DNA of 64,000 nucleotides from Ascarosepion bandense (GCA_037127315.1 JBBBDQ010000403.1:496001-560000); one strand, 5' to 3'; counted from the first letter of the stretch, positions 1-10,256 are shown. A program made the numbers and translations. The notes: generated by a model from the letters alone, not told the origin.

Positions 1-808
1 ACGATTAAAAAACATTTTGGAAAAACCTAGACCAAGGCAAATTTCACAAATCAGTGTGAAAAGTAAAATTCTGGATGCTGATTGGATAAGAAATAGCAAA
101 TTAATCTATGACACCAGTCAATTTTTTTTTTCACACATAAAGAATGAAAATGCCTGCTGGAGCTGGTCACATGACTAAAAATCCACTATTTAACCACGAC
201 CATTACCAGTCAAAATGAGAATGAATGGGAGCGGTATCTGATAGCATCTCATTGAAATACAAGGAAGAAACTTCAAGCCGAGGTCATGTCTTGTAGACAT
301 ATATTCCTTCTATCTTTTTTCCAATTTTCCTTTCTTTGTTTTCACTCCACGCAGCCAAAGAAAACAACCACAACAAAAGGACAACTTCAACTTACTTCGA
401 TAAGTACAAACTCCTTCATTACTTTGACTTTCCTCTTCATTTTTTCTCCAGCCATAAAAAGGAAAAGAGTTTTATAAGCAACCTTTTTAATCATTTTACA
501 TACACACATTCTGCTACTATCAACTATAAACTCTCAATTTCTGTGGGACATTTAAATACTTACATTTCTCTTTAAATAATTAACTACATGAATTTTCTCT
601 ACAAACATATTTTCCTTCTTACACAAATCTGTTACAATGTTCTGTTAACAAAATTTCACTTATATTACAAATTCATGTTATAGTGTTCAGTAAATAAAAT
701 GCCACTTTTTTCAATGTATTTCAACAACCTTCTGATATTTTAAATTGTGGGGAATTTGGTTGCGTTTGACACAAGGCCAATTTGACAGGCATAGCCGCGG
801 CCCCTACA
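1..808 (+). repeat. LTR-like dispersed repeat, copy A1 (5' end outside window)
   Basis: Shares long stretches with 24,566-24,807 plus 28,328-28,713, and with the reverse complement of 50,265-51,130. Shared blocks include the opening 'ccaaggcaaatttcacaa', the middle 'acttcgataagtacaa' and the end 'cggcccctaca'. Copies end in ACA just after a run of the type ggcccctaca, as LTRs do. No gag or pol follows, so this reads as a solo LTR or LTR fragment. The two short open frames at 286-575 look like chance. The family is unnamed here and the LTR identity is inferred from ends and dispersal. Confidence 0.55.
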
Positions 809-914
809 AGTTCCTTTCAGATGTAATTTCCAAATTCATTTTTCTTCATGTTTGTCTATTGTCTGAGTTCCCCCAACACAACACGTTTTTTATTCCAAAG
901 TGCTCATAATACCA

Positions 915-1190
915 GAAATCTTACTGTTCCTGCTAAATGTCAATGACATTTCAGGGACGACTTTTTCTACAGTAAAAATGTTTGCTGATGATACTCAGAA
1001 TACAATAAGAAACAGAGAAGACTGTGAAGTGTTACAAAGTGATCTGAACAAACATTTGGCTTGGTCTAACACTTGACTATTGAATTTTAATGCCAGGATT
1101 GTTTTGAAAATCAAAATGAAACATTATACCTGCAGTTTAAATGGAGTTGCACTGGACAAGGGGGAAAATTTAGAAGAAATATTCGAATTT
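915..1190 (+). pseudogene. Non-LTR retrotransposon reverse transcriptase remnant
   Basis: Translation from 921 gives a hydrophobic run ending in NVNDI, then MFADDTQN. This matches the conserved order of non-LTR RT domain 4 (xNDI) followed by the catalytic FADD block. A TGA interrupts after about 50 codons, and recognisable coding continues only weakly to about 1190. No endonuclease or 3' tail is attached, so it is a short internal fragment. The minus-strand SINE begins 30 bases downstream. The clade is probably CR1/jockey-like, but that is a guess. Confidence 0.7.
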
Positions 1191-1220
1191 ACATGTTGAC
1201 TATGATCTTCCCATCTAAAT

Positions 1221-1530
1221 CAGTCAATCAGTTAAGTGCCATACGTGATACACGCTTGGGCGATCATGTCTCGAAAGAGACATGACTGACTGGACAGAAG
1301 ATTATCCCGCAGTAGGTTGCCATTGCTTTCTGCGGTAGACTGGTTGCCGACCAAGGCTATAGAACCCAATTTGTCCTGTTATTTAACCCATAACTGGAAG
1401 GAAGAGACGAATTAATACCTTACCCAAGGGTATTTGCGCGTAAGTGAATACAATGGATTCAACTGGAATTCGAACTCGGCTCCCCGGTTTCTCGTTCCGA
1501 GCCGATATCCACTGTACCACAACGCACATC
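1221..1530 (-). repeat. tRNA-derived SINE, full-length copy
   Basis: Reads on the minus strand from ggatgtgcgttgtggtac to cagttaactgattgactg. The family has a tRNA-like head with A box (tggtgcagtgg in better copies) and B box (gttcgaattcc), then a body containing aaatacccttgggaaaggta and a 3' end built of actg repeats. Pol III transcription and LINE-driven mobilisation are inferred from the tRNA head. At least a dozen copies lie in this window. This one is near full length, about 310 bp. Confidence 0.9.
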
Positions 1531-1539
1531 TCTCTGTCT

Positions 1540-1592
1540 GTATTTAGATGGGTGGGTACAGAGATACTGTACCCCCCCCCCCATCTAAATAC
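1540..1592. repeat. Perfect-arm hairpin beside a SINE
   Basis: The left arm gtatttagatgggtgggtac and right arm (about 1571-1592) are inverted copies, with a short agata-type loop and an expanded C tract in the right arm. It starts 9 bases after the SINE head. Confidence 0.7.
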
Positions 1593-2249
1593 ATCAATGA
1601 AATTTGCAAGAAAGTGTAAAAATCTTGTGGAAGAACCAGCCAGTACTCAACTAGAATAGAAGTTGGGTCTGACTGACTAAAAAACCACCAGGGCAAATTG
1701 GTAGGTAGTTTAAATAATAACCTGGGAGATTCCATTTTATTACAGGCAAGTCTATTCTGTAAGCAGTGATTGGCTGATAATTTCAGTGTGTACATTGAGC
1801 TTCATAAATATTCAGTACAATATCCACTATTTGTCTTTGGGCCACATAGGGACATGTATTCAGTTACAACCCTGTTTATTTTTGTCTGCCAACTGGACGG
1901 TAGTTGGAAACATCAGGAATGTTCACCTTCCTACAGGGAGACAAAAGGAGACAGCCATATTGAAAGGTAAGTTATTTAACTTCCACAGAAAGCAAACTAA
2001 AGTGTTGATTTCACAAATACAACATCTACATCCACTGGACAATGTGTCCTTAAGGGATATAGACATTGGTTAGTTCCAGTGACTTAACCCAAAGAGTTGT
2101 GAGTTCAATACCAGGTGAACAAATAACTTAGAGAATTAAGTTAAAGGGAGATAACTACAGAAGTGGCTTTGCATATGGAATGAGAATGATATATTCTAGT
2201 GATCCTAATAAAGGGCTTAGTTTGAAATTCTTGACACCTGGAGAAGGCT

Positions 2250-2375
2250 GGAGCGTATAATGGCCGAAATGTTGTAAACATGACAGTAAAGATGAGGTCA
2301 ATAGTTCAAACAATGTAAATAGTGTAAATACTACCTCATCTCAGAAGTATGGACAAATCATAAAGAAATGTTTTA
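2250..2375 (+). repeat. Dispersed repeat shared with 60,880-61,010
   Basis: The block running from gagaaggctggagcgtata through tggccgaaatgttgtaaac to ctacctcatctcagaag is a diverged reverse complement of 60,880-61,010. The motif gaaggc...ggccgaaa resembles the core and stem II of hammerheads, but no stem I is visible here. The element type is unknown. Confidence 0.5.
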
Positions 2376-2421
2376 CAGACTTTACTCCCCAAAAAATCCA
2401 GAATTTGTACATGGTAACTAT

Positions 2422-2733
2422 GGATGTGCATTGTGGTACAGTGGATATTAGCTCGGAACGAGAATCCGGCGAGTCGAGTTCGAATTCCAGTTGAATCCAT
2501 TGTATTCACTTACGCGCAAATACCCTTGGGAAAGGTATTAATCCGTCTATTCCTTCCAGTTATGGGTTAAATAGCAGGACAGATTGGGTTCTATAGTATA
2601 GCCTTGGTCGGCAACCAGTCTACCGCAGAAAGCAATGGCAACCTACTGCGGATAATCTTCTGCCCAGTCAGTCATGTCTCTTTTGAGACATGATCGCCCA
2701 AGCGTGTTTCACGTATGGCACTTAACTGACTGA
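2422..2733 (+). repeat. tRNA-derived SINE, full-length copy
   Basis: Begins ggatgtgcattgtggtac, with B-box region gagttcgaattccagttg, and ends cacttaactgactga. It lies in inverted orientation to the copy at 1221-1530, with about 0.9 kb between them. Near its 3' end the sequence catgtctctttt gagacatg forms the hairpin typical of the family. Confidence 0.9.
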
Positions 2734-3128
2734 TGGCTGGAATAAAATTCCATATTAACAAAAAACACTATTTTTAAAAATGTGCTCAATACAAAGTAGA
2801 GTGAATAATATTTATGAAAAGAAATGAAAAGGTTAAACAAATGGTTTAATTTCAGCTGCATGCATGTGTAATAACCAACAAGCGATTTTAGAGAACATGC
2901 TTTCTTCTTCTTAGATCACATGATATTCCGGTGATCTGACTAGATGTCTTCCAAACACCCCGACGCACTTGAATTCAAAGTAAGGGACCTGTATCTGCTT
3001 GCATGGAGAGAACACCAGGTATATTGTAAATGTTGCTCTTATGAGTGAAGACATCATAACGGTGTCTTTAGGAAATTTGAAGTCAGCATGACTTTACTCA
3101 GTTAAGTGACTAACTTCTTTGTATTAAC

Positions 3129-3131
<3 letters not shown>

Positions 3132-3189
<58 letters not shown>
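3132..3189. repeat. (TA)n microsatellite
   Basis: About 29 uninterrupted TA units. It directly abuts the 3' flank of the minus-strand hammerhead at 3203-3243. A second (TA)n lies at 3290-3326. Confidence 0.97.
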
Positions 3190-3190
<1 letters not shown>

Positions 3191-3202
3191 CATATGTCTA
3201 TG

Positions 3203-3243
3203 GCACAACTCGTAGTTTCATGCATTATGCAATCATCAGGTGC
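3203..3243 (-). ncRNA. Type I hammerhead ribozyme, Penelope-type
   Basis: Minus-strand reading shows core CTGATGA (3233-3239) and GAAA (3216-3219). Stem II is TGCA/TGCA with a 3-nt loop (within 3220-3232). Stem III is ACT/AGT around a 3-nt loop. A U precedes the predicted cut after position 3207. Stem I is GCAC/GTGC (3240-3243 with 3203-3206). All invariant core residues are present. Short-stem-III type I hammerheads like this are known from Penelope-like elements. No Penelope ORF is attached here, so it is probably the remains of such an element's terminal repeat. Activity is not tested. Confidence 0.8.
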
Positions 3244-3282
3244 ATATATCAAACTCTCATATATATATTTATTAATTTACGT

Positions 3283-3332
<50 letters not shown>

Positions 3333-3343
3333 GTAGATCTAAA

Positions 3344-3834
3344 TCTAAACTTATTTATAAAAGGAATTTTGTGTGTGTGTGTATCCGTTACCTATAGACT
3401 CCGAAACGGCTGAACCGATTTTCTTGAAAATTTACACAGTTGTACTATAAGCGTCTGCGAGTGTTCTTAGCTAGGTTTTGTGCCGAGGTACCGCCGATAA
3501 ATATCGAAAATCGATATTCGAAAAAATCGGTTTATAGAAGGAGTGGTCCAATTTTGATCAAATTTGATACATTCATAGACAAAGACATAAGAAACGATAT
3601 TCAGAAGTTTCAAGGTTGCAGTTCTTACAATAGTGCAGAAAATCGATAATATACATATGTATAAATCGATACCAGGAAGTCAAAATTTGACTTACATCCA
3701 TTCATTTTTCTTTCAGTCTACGGTTTCGCTTTAACTAGAAACATTTTTGTCTTTTGTGCCAACGTCCAAATAGTCTGAGCTCCAGAACCATGGATTAGTT
3801 TTAAAGCTTTCATTACACCCGAGCAACGACGATA
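3344..3834 (+). mobile_element. Non-autonomous Helitron-like element, 3' terminus degraded
   Basis: Starts TCTAAACTTATTTATAA after an A and runs through the shared body (actccgaaacggctgaacc, tcgataatcg, gttttaaagctttcatt). It ends near acacccgagcaacgacga, where the hairpin and CTAG terminus are lost into TA-rich sequence. The family is defined by better copies at 45,488-45,973 and 15,180-15,711. It contains no helicase or Rep gene. Confidence 0.7.
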
Positions 3835-4065
3835 TATATGTAGATATATGTAAATATATATGTATATATATATATATGTAGAAATATGTGTATGTATATG
3901 CATGTTTGTTTATGCATATGTATGTATATACACATACATATATATATATATATACATATGTATATGTATAAGTATATATATATACATATGTATAGATATA
4001 TCTAAAGTATACATATGTGTGTATCTATATTTGTGTATTTATATATACATATATATATATATTTT
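3835..4065. repeat. TA-rich imperfect microsatellite
   Basis: Alternating TA, TATG and TACA units over about 230 bases. Open frames here (tyrosine/isoleucine runs) are translated repeat. Confidence 0.9.
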
Positions 4066-4314
4066 TAATAGAGGTCAAATATATTCATCTATAAATATTA
4101 ATCAATTTTCAATGAGAGAATTTTTCGTCTACTTCAACAGTTAATATGTTCATTTTAAAGGCCATTGGCGATGAGTTAATTTCTAATCTGTTGCTCCACG
4201 AATATGTCCTTGTGCCTCCACTGATGAAATCCATAAAGTTTCTTGGGAAAACCTGAATGACCACAAGAACTGACTGCAGTGGTTGGGAGTCGTACAACAT
4301 GGATATTTGAAATT

Positions 4315-5025
4315 CAGGTTGAAAATCCTTTATTGAAAATTCTTGGGACTGGAAGTGCTTTGGAGTTCAGTTTTTTAAAATTTTATTTTGGTATTTAGGC
4401 TATTTAATTTGTATATATGTCAAAAATAGAGCTGTTTTGGATTGGAAATCAAGCATGAAGATGATATCCCTTTACATTTCATAACACAGCTTATACATAT
4501 TACCCTGAATGTGGGTTTATATAAATAATATATACCTTGAACACAATTTCACAGAAAATTAAATAAATTTTGGGTATATAGATACATGTAATGATACTAG
4601 TCATGTTATGCAGACAAGGATTTTTATGTGGTGAAATTTCGTTTTTTTTTGTTTTGTAAAAATGTTTTGTACTTTCTGTATGTGTACAAAAAACAAAACA
4701 AAAGAAAACAAAAATCAAAACAAATACATGTGCACTACGTACAAAAAATATGCAAATGCAGATGATTTTTTTTATTTTGAATAATATCTTTACTGTGCAT
4801 GAAACACCAGGTAAGTAATCCATGAATGAAGATGTTGCTGTGATGATCGCAAACAAAAAACTGATGCCATAATTAAGAAACCCACCCAGGCCAGATACAA
4901 CAGCTGTTCATCACCTCAGAATTTTCCCAATGCTTCTTGAAATTTTCTATTTGTGGCAAGTTATGTCTGCACCCATCTGAGAAACTCTCAGATTTTGGAA
5001 TTTCAGATAAAGGATACTCAACCTG
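4315..5025. mobile_element. Tigger/pogo-like non-autonomous DNA transposon
   Basis: The left end caggttgaaaatcctttat and the right end ataaaggatactcaacctg are terminal inverted repeats. The body lacks a transposase frame. From memory the ends resemble the TIRs of vertebrate pogo/Tigger-class elements (caggttgagtatcc...). The expected TA target duplication is present on the right (TA after cctg) but not clear on the left. The 118-codon minus frame at 4500-4856 has no recognisable motif and is not called. Confidence 0.6.
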
Positions 5026-6125
5026 TATTAAAAAGATGACATCAAATGAGTTAGGCTATGAATTGTCTGTTCTATGTCCATTTCCAGAATGACCGCTTTT
5101 GATTGTTTTCAAAGCACATTTTTTATAAAATAATATTCAGCAGATTTTTTAAAATCATTTTTTGAATCAGAAGAGAGAGAGAGAGAGAGAAAAAAAACTG
5201 ATGCTTAAACTTTTTGCATCCCAGGTTTGAACCTGAATTACTTGCTTATATAATCAATATCTTCAACAAATGAGTTGCTTCAGTCAAATAGAAATGATAT
5301 CCCAGTTCCCAAGTTTAGTAAATCGTCTATTTATTGCGACTGAGTTATATTACAGGCTGTCCTTTGGAACAATGAATTAATTGTGTTCACCTACGTCAAG
5401 GAGAGGGCGGCTCTGGGCTTGACTGTAGACTGGAATTTCAACCAGAAATAAGTAATTGATATAAGTAACGGTAAGTATATACTACACTAACCTGCTATGT
5501 TGCCTTCTTTTAAACCTTTTTTTTTATTACCGACCTTCAACCAAGCAATCAGAGACAAAATAACTTCCAAGACAGACAATAATATTGGCATAATTTTAAA
5601 AATCTGGTCATGATATTGATAACAAAAATATTTGAAAAATAGTTTTGTTAGCATGGTTTTTCCACTTATGATGATTTTTACATTGCTTTTCATTTTTCTT
5701 TTAAATATTCTTCTTCTTCTGTGTGCTGTGTACCTTCAGGACGTGAGAAAACATGGCTCTCCACAACTTCCTGTTGTAACTCTTTGTAAGCATACTTAGT
5801 AAGTAAACATATTGTATGTTAGGAAGAGATTTACGCAGCTGCAAAATAGTTTTCAATGAAAATTTTATTAAAAGTAAAAGGGGCGTAAAAATCAGTTACA
5901 TAAATTGCCATTATTGTATATGTACTTGTATATAAGCCAACTTTATGTATAGTGTCACCCATAAATATTTTTGCATGAATTTTAACCACTGCAGAAAGAT
6001 TTACCTGTATATATTGCAACTAGTCATTGTAAATGCATGATTTTTACCCTCTTAAAAAAAATTAAATATGTATTGTGCAACTCGTTATTTTTTGTTTAAA
6101 AAAAAAATTAATCATAAAAATTTGC
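5026..6125. other. Unassigned AT-rich DNA with an RTE tip
   Basis: Contains a short (GA)n at 5173-5190. At 5711-5790 there is a minus-strand RTE 3' tip (ttcttcttctgtgtgctg...cttcaggacgtgag). Short frames at 5487-5693 and 5831-6019 show no recognisable domain. Confidence 0.4.
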
Positions 6126-6130
6126 ATTAT

Positions 6131-6455
6131 ACTTTTTTTTTTTCATAATCATATCGCCCCAAGCAAGGCATTTTACTGCTACTGTTTTTCAGGGGGTTAC
6201 ATAAGAGCGAGGTTATGAGAAAGAGTGACAGGTTACAGGGGGTGTCAGGAAGTGGGTAAGAGAAGGATGCGAATACTGATGAGGGTGGAGTGGATGGAGA
6301 AAGGAGCATGAGAGAGAGGATGCAGGTTAGTGAGATAGGAGATGACTATTGACTTTACATTTAAATTCTTGGAGATTGTAGCTGTCGGGGAAGTAAGTAA
6401 ATGGAAGGGAATTCCACAGGTGGGAAGTGCAAGAAAAGAAGCTGATGGAGTAAAA
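6131..6455 (-). mobile_element. Jockey/CR1-like LINE, 3' end (family LA)
   Basis: Minus-strand 3' terminus. The coding tail reads FLALPTCGIPFHL, a frame-shifted version of FFSRTSSLWNSLP seen elsewhere. It is followed by the UTR and the family tail gccttgcttggggcgatatg, then an A-rich end at 6131. The same tail recurs more than ten times in this window. The copy is 5' truncated, as expected of target-primed reverse transcription. Confidence 0.8.
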
Positions 6456-6808
6456 TTCATAAATAGATACTTGAGTATCTTTTTCACGTGCCATATCTCT
6501 TCAGGACATAGACAATCATGGATTTCCACTTGGCCCTGTCTCTTGTTGCTCTCAATATTTTTTTCTTGGTATCTCTCCCAAACCCCGCTCTGCCATCTAT
6601 TTGTTCAGGCCTATCAAATATCTCATGCTGTTTTCCCTTGTCCCTCTTTTCTTCTATCCGTTCTGTGAGTATTAAATTCTCCAGGCCTTCCTTCCTCATT
6701 ACGTGTCCCAGGAACCTCACCTGTCTCTTCATGTTGTTAAGTATAAGTTTTCTTCTTGTTTGCATCCTCTCCAACACTTCATCGATGCTCAGATCATGGA
6801 TTTGGAGT
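6456..6808 (-). pseudogene. RTE-type LINE, C-terminal RT remnant (split copy, 3' half)
   Basis: Minus-strand translation contains LILNNMKRQVRFLGHVMRKE, ILTERIEEKRDKG and ILRATRDRAKW, the conserved C-terminal block of RTE-like endonuclease-reverse transcriptases. The upstream part of the same copy is found at 7237-7375 (containing a KDAED-like MLRI region). The LINE tail at 6808-7236 has inserted between them. It is only a remnant and has no catalytic RT residues. Confidence 0.8.
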
Positions 6809-7236
6809 AGATAGACTAAACTATCGCCCGGTTCACACTCCACCCACATCTATTGAACAGGTGAAGAGGCTCAGCCCTTGTTCCCTGGAGTAGATAGACT
6901 AAACTATCGCCCGATTCACACTCCACCCACGTCTATTGAACATGTGAAGATGCTCATCCCTTGTTTCCTGTTTAGGATGCGGTTTCCGATTTTCTCTTTT
7001 CCAATCTTTTCACTCTTTTTTTAATTTTTTTTTCAATTGGAGTAGATAGACTAAACTATCGCCCGGTTCACACTCCACCCACGTCTATTGAACAGGTGAA
7101 GATGCTCATCCCTTGTTCCCTGGTTAGGATATGGTTTCCGGCTTTCTCTTTTTCCAATCTTTTTACTCTTACGTAGCCCCCTGCGCATCAGTGGCGTTAT
7201 CGCCTTGCTTGGGGTGATATGATTAAAAAAAAAAAG
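6808..7236 (+). mobile_element. LINE 3' end with tandem repeats in its 3' UTR
   Basis: Three copies of a unit starting ggagtagatagactaaac and containing tcacactccacccac lie at 6808, 6890 and 7038. They are followed by ctgcgcatcagtggcgttat, the shared tail, and an A run at 7225-7236. The same unit occurs twice on the minus strand at 16,462-16,810 and degraded at 63,690-63,835. It interrupts an RTE copy. Confidence 0.8.
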
Positions 7237-7375
7237 GTATCCTCAGCATCCTTCTATAAAACCACATTTCTGCTCCCTTAAGCCTCTTCTTCATCCTTGA
7301 TGAGATCATCTAATATTCACTTCCGTACAGAAGGACATATATCACATAGCGATCCAGCACTCGCTTCTTTGTTTC
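7237..7375 (-). pseudogene. RTE-type LINE remnant (split copy, 5' half)
   Basis: Continues the copy at 6456-6808 beyond the inserted LINE tail. Minus-strand coding corresponds to the RVLD...MLRI region upstream of the C-terminal block, with frame breaks. Confidence 0.65.
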
Positions 7376-8140
7376 TTCTTCTTCTTCTATGTGCCTTGTC
7401 CCTTCAGGACATAGGCGATTATGGCTTTCCACTTTTCCCTATCCCTGGTGGCTCTGAGCACGCCTTCTCCTGTTACACCATGCAATCCTTGTTCCGTCAT
7501 CCACCGGATTAGGTCCTTTAAATATGTTATCCGTTGCTTTCCCCTGTCTCTTTTTCCCTCTATCTGGCCTGTTAGTATCAGGTTCTCCATGCCCTCCTTC
7601 CTCATTGCGTGTCCCAGAAACTTCAGCTGTCTCTTCCTGATGCTCAGTATTAATTTCCTTTTCGTTTTCATCATTTCTAAGACCTCATCATTGCTCACAT
7701 GCTTGATCCATGATATTCGCAGCATCCTTCTGTAGATCCACATTTCAGTTGCTTCAAGTTTTTTCTTCATCTTTGATGGTATTGTCCAGCATTCACTGCT
7801 ATATTGAAGGACGGACAGCATGTAGCAATCCAGTACTCTCTTCCTAGTTTCTAGCGAAATTGTCCCGTTTCTTAATACTTTATTCAATTTCTGGAATGCT
7901 TCCTTCGCCATGCCAATTTGCCTTCGGATCTCTGTGTCGCACTTTCCGTCTTCTGTTATAACGCCTCCCAGGTATTTAAATTTTTGTACCTGCTTGATTT
8001 TGGTATCTCCGACCTGTACTTGGCATTTTGGGCTGCTCTTTTTACTGTTGACCATGCATTCGGTTTTCGTGCAGTTTATTTCTAGTCCTTTCTTGTTACT
8101 TTCTTCTGCTACCTTTATAGCAATAAAAACGTTTTTCACA
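7376..8140 (-). pseudogene. RTE-type LINE, C-terminal half of endonuclease-reverse transcriptase
   Basis: The longest retrotransposon frame in the window, 250 codons, open from 8139 to 7387 but with neither the endonuclease nor the catalytic YADD region. Motifs in order are EINCTKTECM, FKYLGGVITEDGKCDTEIRR, LNKVLRNGTISLETRKRVLD, SVLQYSSECWT, EMWIYRRMLRISW, RKRQLKFLGHAMRKEG and GVLRATRDREKW. This matches the RTE clade from just after the RT palm to the C terminus. It lies 3' (in element sense) of nothing else from the element, so it is 5' truncated. The downstream tip is pyrimidine-rich on the plus strand (cttcttcttcttcta). Confidence 0.88.
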
Positions 8141-8234
8141 GAAATGTTGATTAGTGAGAAATATGATTTCTAAGAGTTAAGCATTACAATTATGATATCG
8201 TATTTCAATTCTGTGTTGTGCATTATGGTATAGT

Positions 8235-8509
8235 TGTGTGTTGTAGTGCAGTAAGTATCGGCCCAGAGTGAGAAATTGGAAAGCCAAGTTTAAATTCCAG
8301 TTGCATTCGTTGCATTCATTTACATGCAAATACCCTTGGGAAAGGTATTAATACATCTCTTCTCCCTCCAGTTATAGGTTAAATAGCAGAACAGAAATGG
8401 TTCTATAGCCTTGGTTGTCAACCAGCCTACCAGAGAAAGTTATAGCAACCTACCTCAGGAAAATTTGCCCAGTCATGTCTTTTTAACTGACTGCCTGATA
8501 AAATTCTGT
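8235..8509 (+). repeat. tRNA-derived SINE, diverged copy
   Basis: Recognised by ttgtagtgcagtaagtatcg, aaatacccttgggaaaggta and tctatagccttggttg. It has internal losses near the 3' end and appears older than the other copies. Confidence 0.8.
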
Positions 8510-9090
8510 TTGTTCCTTCCTTAGTTCTTTTGTTAGCATGTGCATTATGCCCTGCCAATACCGCATAAATAATGAACTATTCAGTTTTGATTATGTGAAA
8601 TGACAGAAAAGGCATATCAGAGACGCTACTTGGTTTCAGTGAGAAAATGAAAGAAAGAAAGAAGGAAAGGCAGATAACACACCTGTGTTTAACATTTGTT
8701 TCAGTAAAATAGAAAAAGTTGTCAATTTCAGATGTTTTCATTTGTACCTCCTTACTTCTTTACATAACAACTAATATTCATATTTATAATTGTTATTGAA
8801 ATATTTTCAGTTAATAAGCTCAGATATTTAACAATGTGATAGGGAAATTCCTACAGATATTTTATTTTTGTAGAATTCATCATAAGCTTAATCAATCATT
8901 AACTTAGAAATTAAAATTCATCAGAAAATTCAAATAGGAAAAGCATGATTTTCAAGGATACATAATTTTACTGACACTTTCAATTGCAACCTTTAGAAAA
9001 TCATATGTCTCAAAAACATGTAGGACTTCTTTTTATATATATATACCAAGAAATAATAACTTTCAGTACACAGTTAAAGCACGTTTAATA
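8510..9090. other. No recognisable feature
   Basis: AT-rich sequence with no motif or repeat that I can match elsewhere in the window. Confidence 0.4.
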
Positions 9091-9094
9091 TTCT

Positions 9095-9165
9095 TATTCT
9101 ATATGCCGTGTACCTTCATGATGTGGGCGATCAAGGATCTCCAAAACTACTCCTGTAGAAAACAC
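9095..9165 (-). mobile_element. RTE 3' tip fragment
   Basis: Plus-strand ttctatatgccgtgtacctt...atgtgggcgatcaagg matches the last about 70 bases of the RTE copies, in minus orientation. Confidence 0.6.
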
Positions 9166-9439
9166 TTGAGAGGATTATGAATTCAAATTTTCCCTCTATG
9201 TATATTTGCATATGAACATGTACATTCTAATTTTGCCTGTATGTACATTTGTATATGAACATGTATATTTTAATTTAATAACACCCCTAAAAATATTTCT
9301 GCAAATTCTTTTTAAAATGAAACTTAAAAATAATTGTATTTTTACAATTAAACTTAAAAATTTCCGTTTCATTCAAATTGTGTGCTTTCTGTTTAGGGTT
9401 GTGTTTCTAGTTTATTTTAAGGTCTTGTTATTCACTTTC

Positions 9440-9530
9440 ATTCCTATTAGCCCCTTACATATTAGTGGCATTATCACCTTGCTTATGGTGAACTGATTAA
9501 AAAATTTAATATTGATTAAAAAAAAAAATT
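9440..9530 (+). mobile_element. LINE LA 3' tail fragment
   Basis: Shows agccccttacatattagtgg then attatcaccttgcttatggt and two A-rich runs. The doubled A-rich end suggests slippage or re-insertion. Confidence 0.65.
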
Positions 9531-9669
9531 GAAATAGATTCTGTGCCATGAAGGCTAATTTTCCTTTCTGTCTGGAAACAACCTCTAAATCATGGGAAAA
9601 GAGTATAAGCCAAAATGTGTGTGGCCCTTTGAAATTATTTTTATGATTCCTGTATTTAAAATGAATATA

Positions 9670-10256
9670 CAGTGTGTCCATCCAAAAATGACATCAATTT
9701 GTAGTCTAACAGCATAGCCAATTCTCGCTCAAATGATCTCAAACTTTAAAAAAATGTGTAAAAACTAAGTTGACTACGGACTTATCTCAATGAGAATCAA
9801 CCAGGAAGATGGATCAGGTGTGTGAGTGATAATGACAATATGCTGTTGAAACGGCCACGACATTCACCTGAATTGACACCTTGTGATTTTTTTCTATAAA
9901 GCTATGTGAAAGGGCAGGTCTATATCACCCCGCTTCCTACAAGCCTAGATAGAGAAACTTAGGTAGAGAATCACTGAGGCACTGGAGAATGTCATGAAAA
10001 ACATTCTATAGCCATTTTGGCAAGAGTTAGACTACCGACTTGACATGCATCATGTCACAGATGGTGCAGATATTAAACATTTGTGAAGCTTCGTGAAATC
10101 ATTTATAAAATCTATATACTTTTGAATATCTTATTTGAATTTTGATAAAATCTTTTATTGTTCAACATGAAGTCTATTTAATTTTGTTTGCTTGAGATCT
10201 ATAGTTACTCAGATATTCACATTTTAAATGATGTCTGTTTTTTGAAGGTCGCCCTG
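9670..10256 (+). mobile_element. Mariner-like element, internally deleted
   Basis: Terminal inverted repeats: left cagtgtgtccatccaaaaat, and right ending ttttttgaaggtcgccctg (its inverse). Both are followed by TA, the Tc1/mariner target duplication (9668-9669, 10257-10258). Plus-strand coding around 9850-9895 contains SPELTPCDFF. This is the third catalytic block of mariner-type transposases (the usual PPxSPDLxPCDFFLW) with VKGQVYITPLPTSLD after it. Stops and frameshifts and a length of only 587 bp make it a dead deletion derivative. A related copy lies at 41,775-42,262. Confidence 0.85.
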
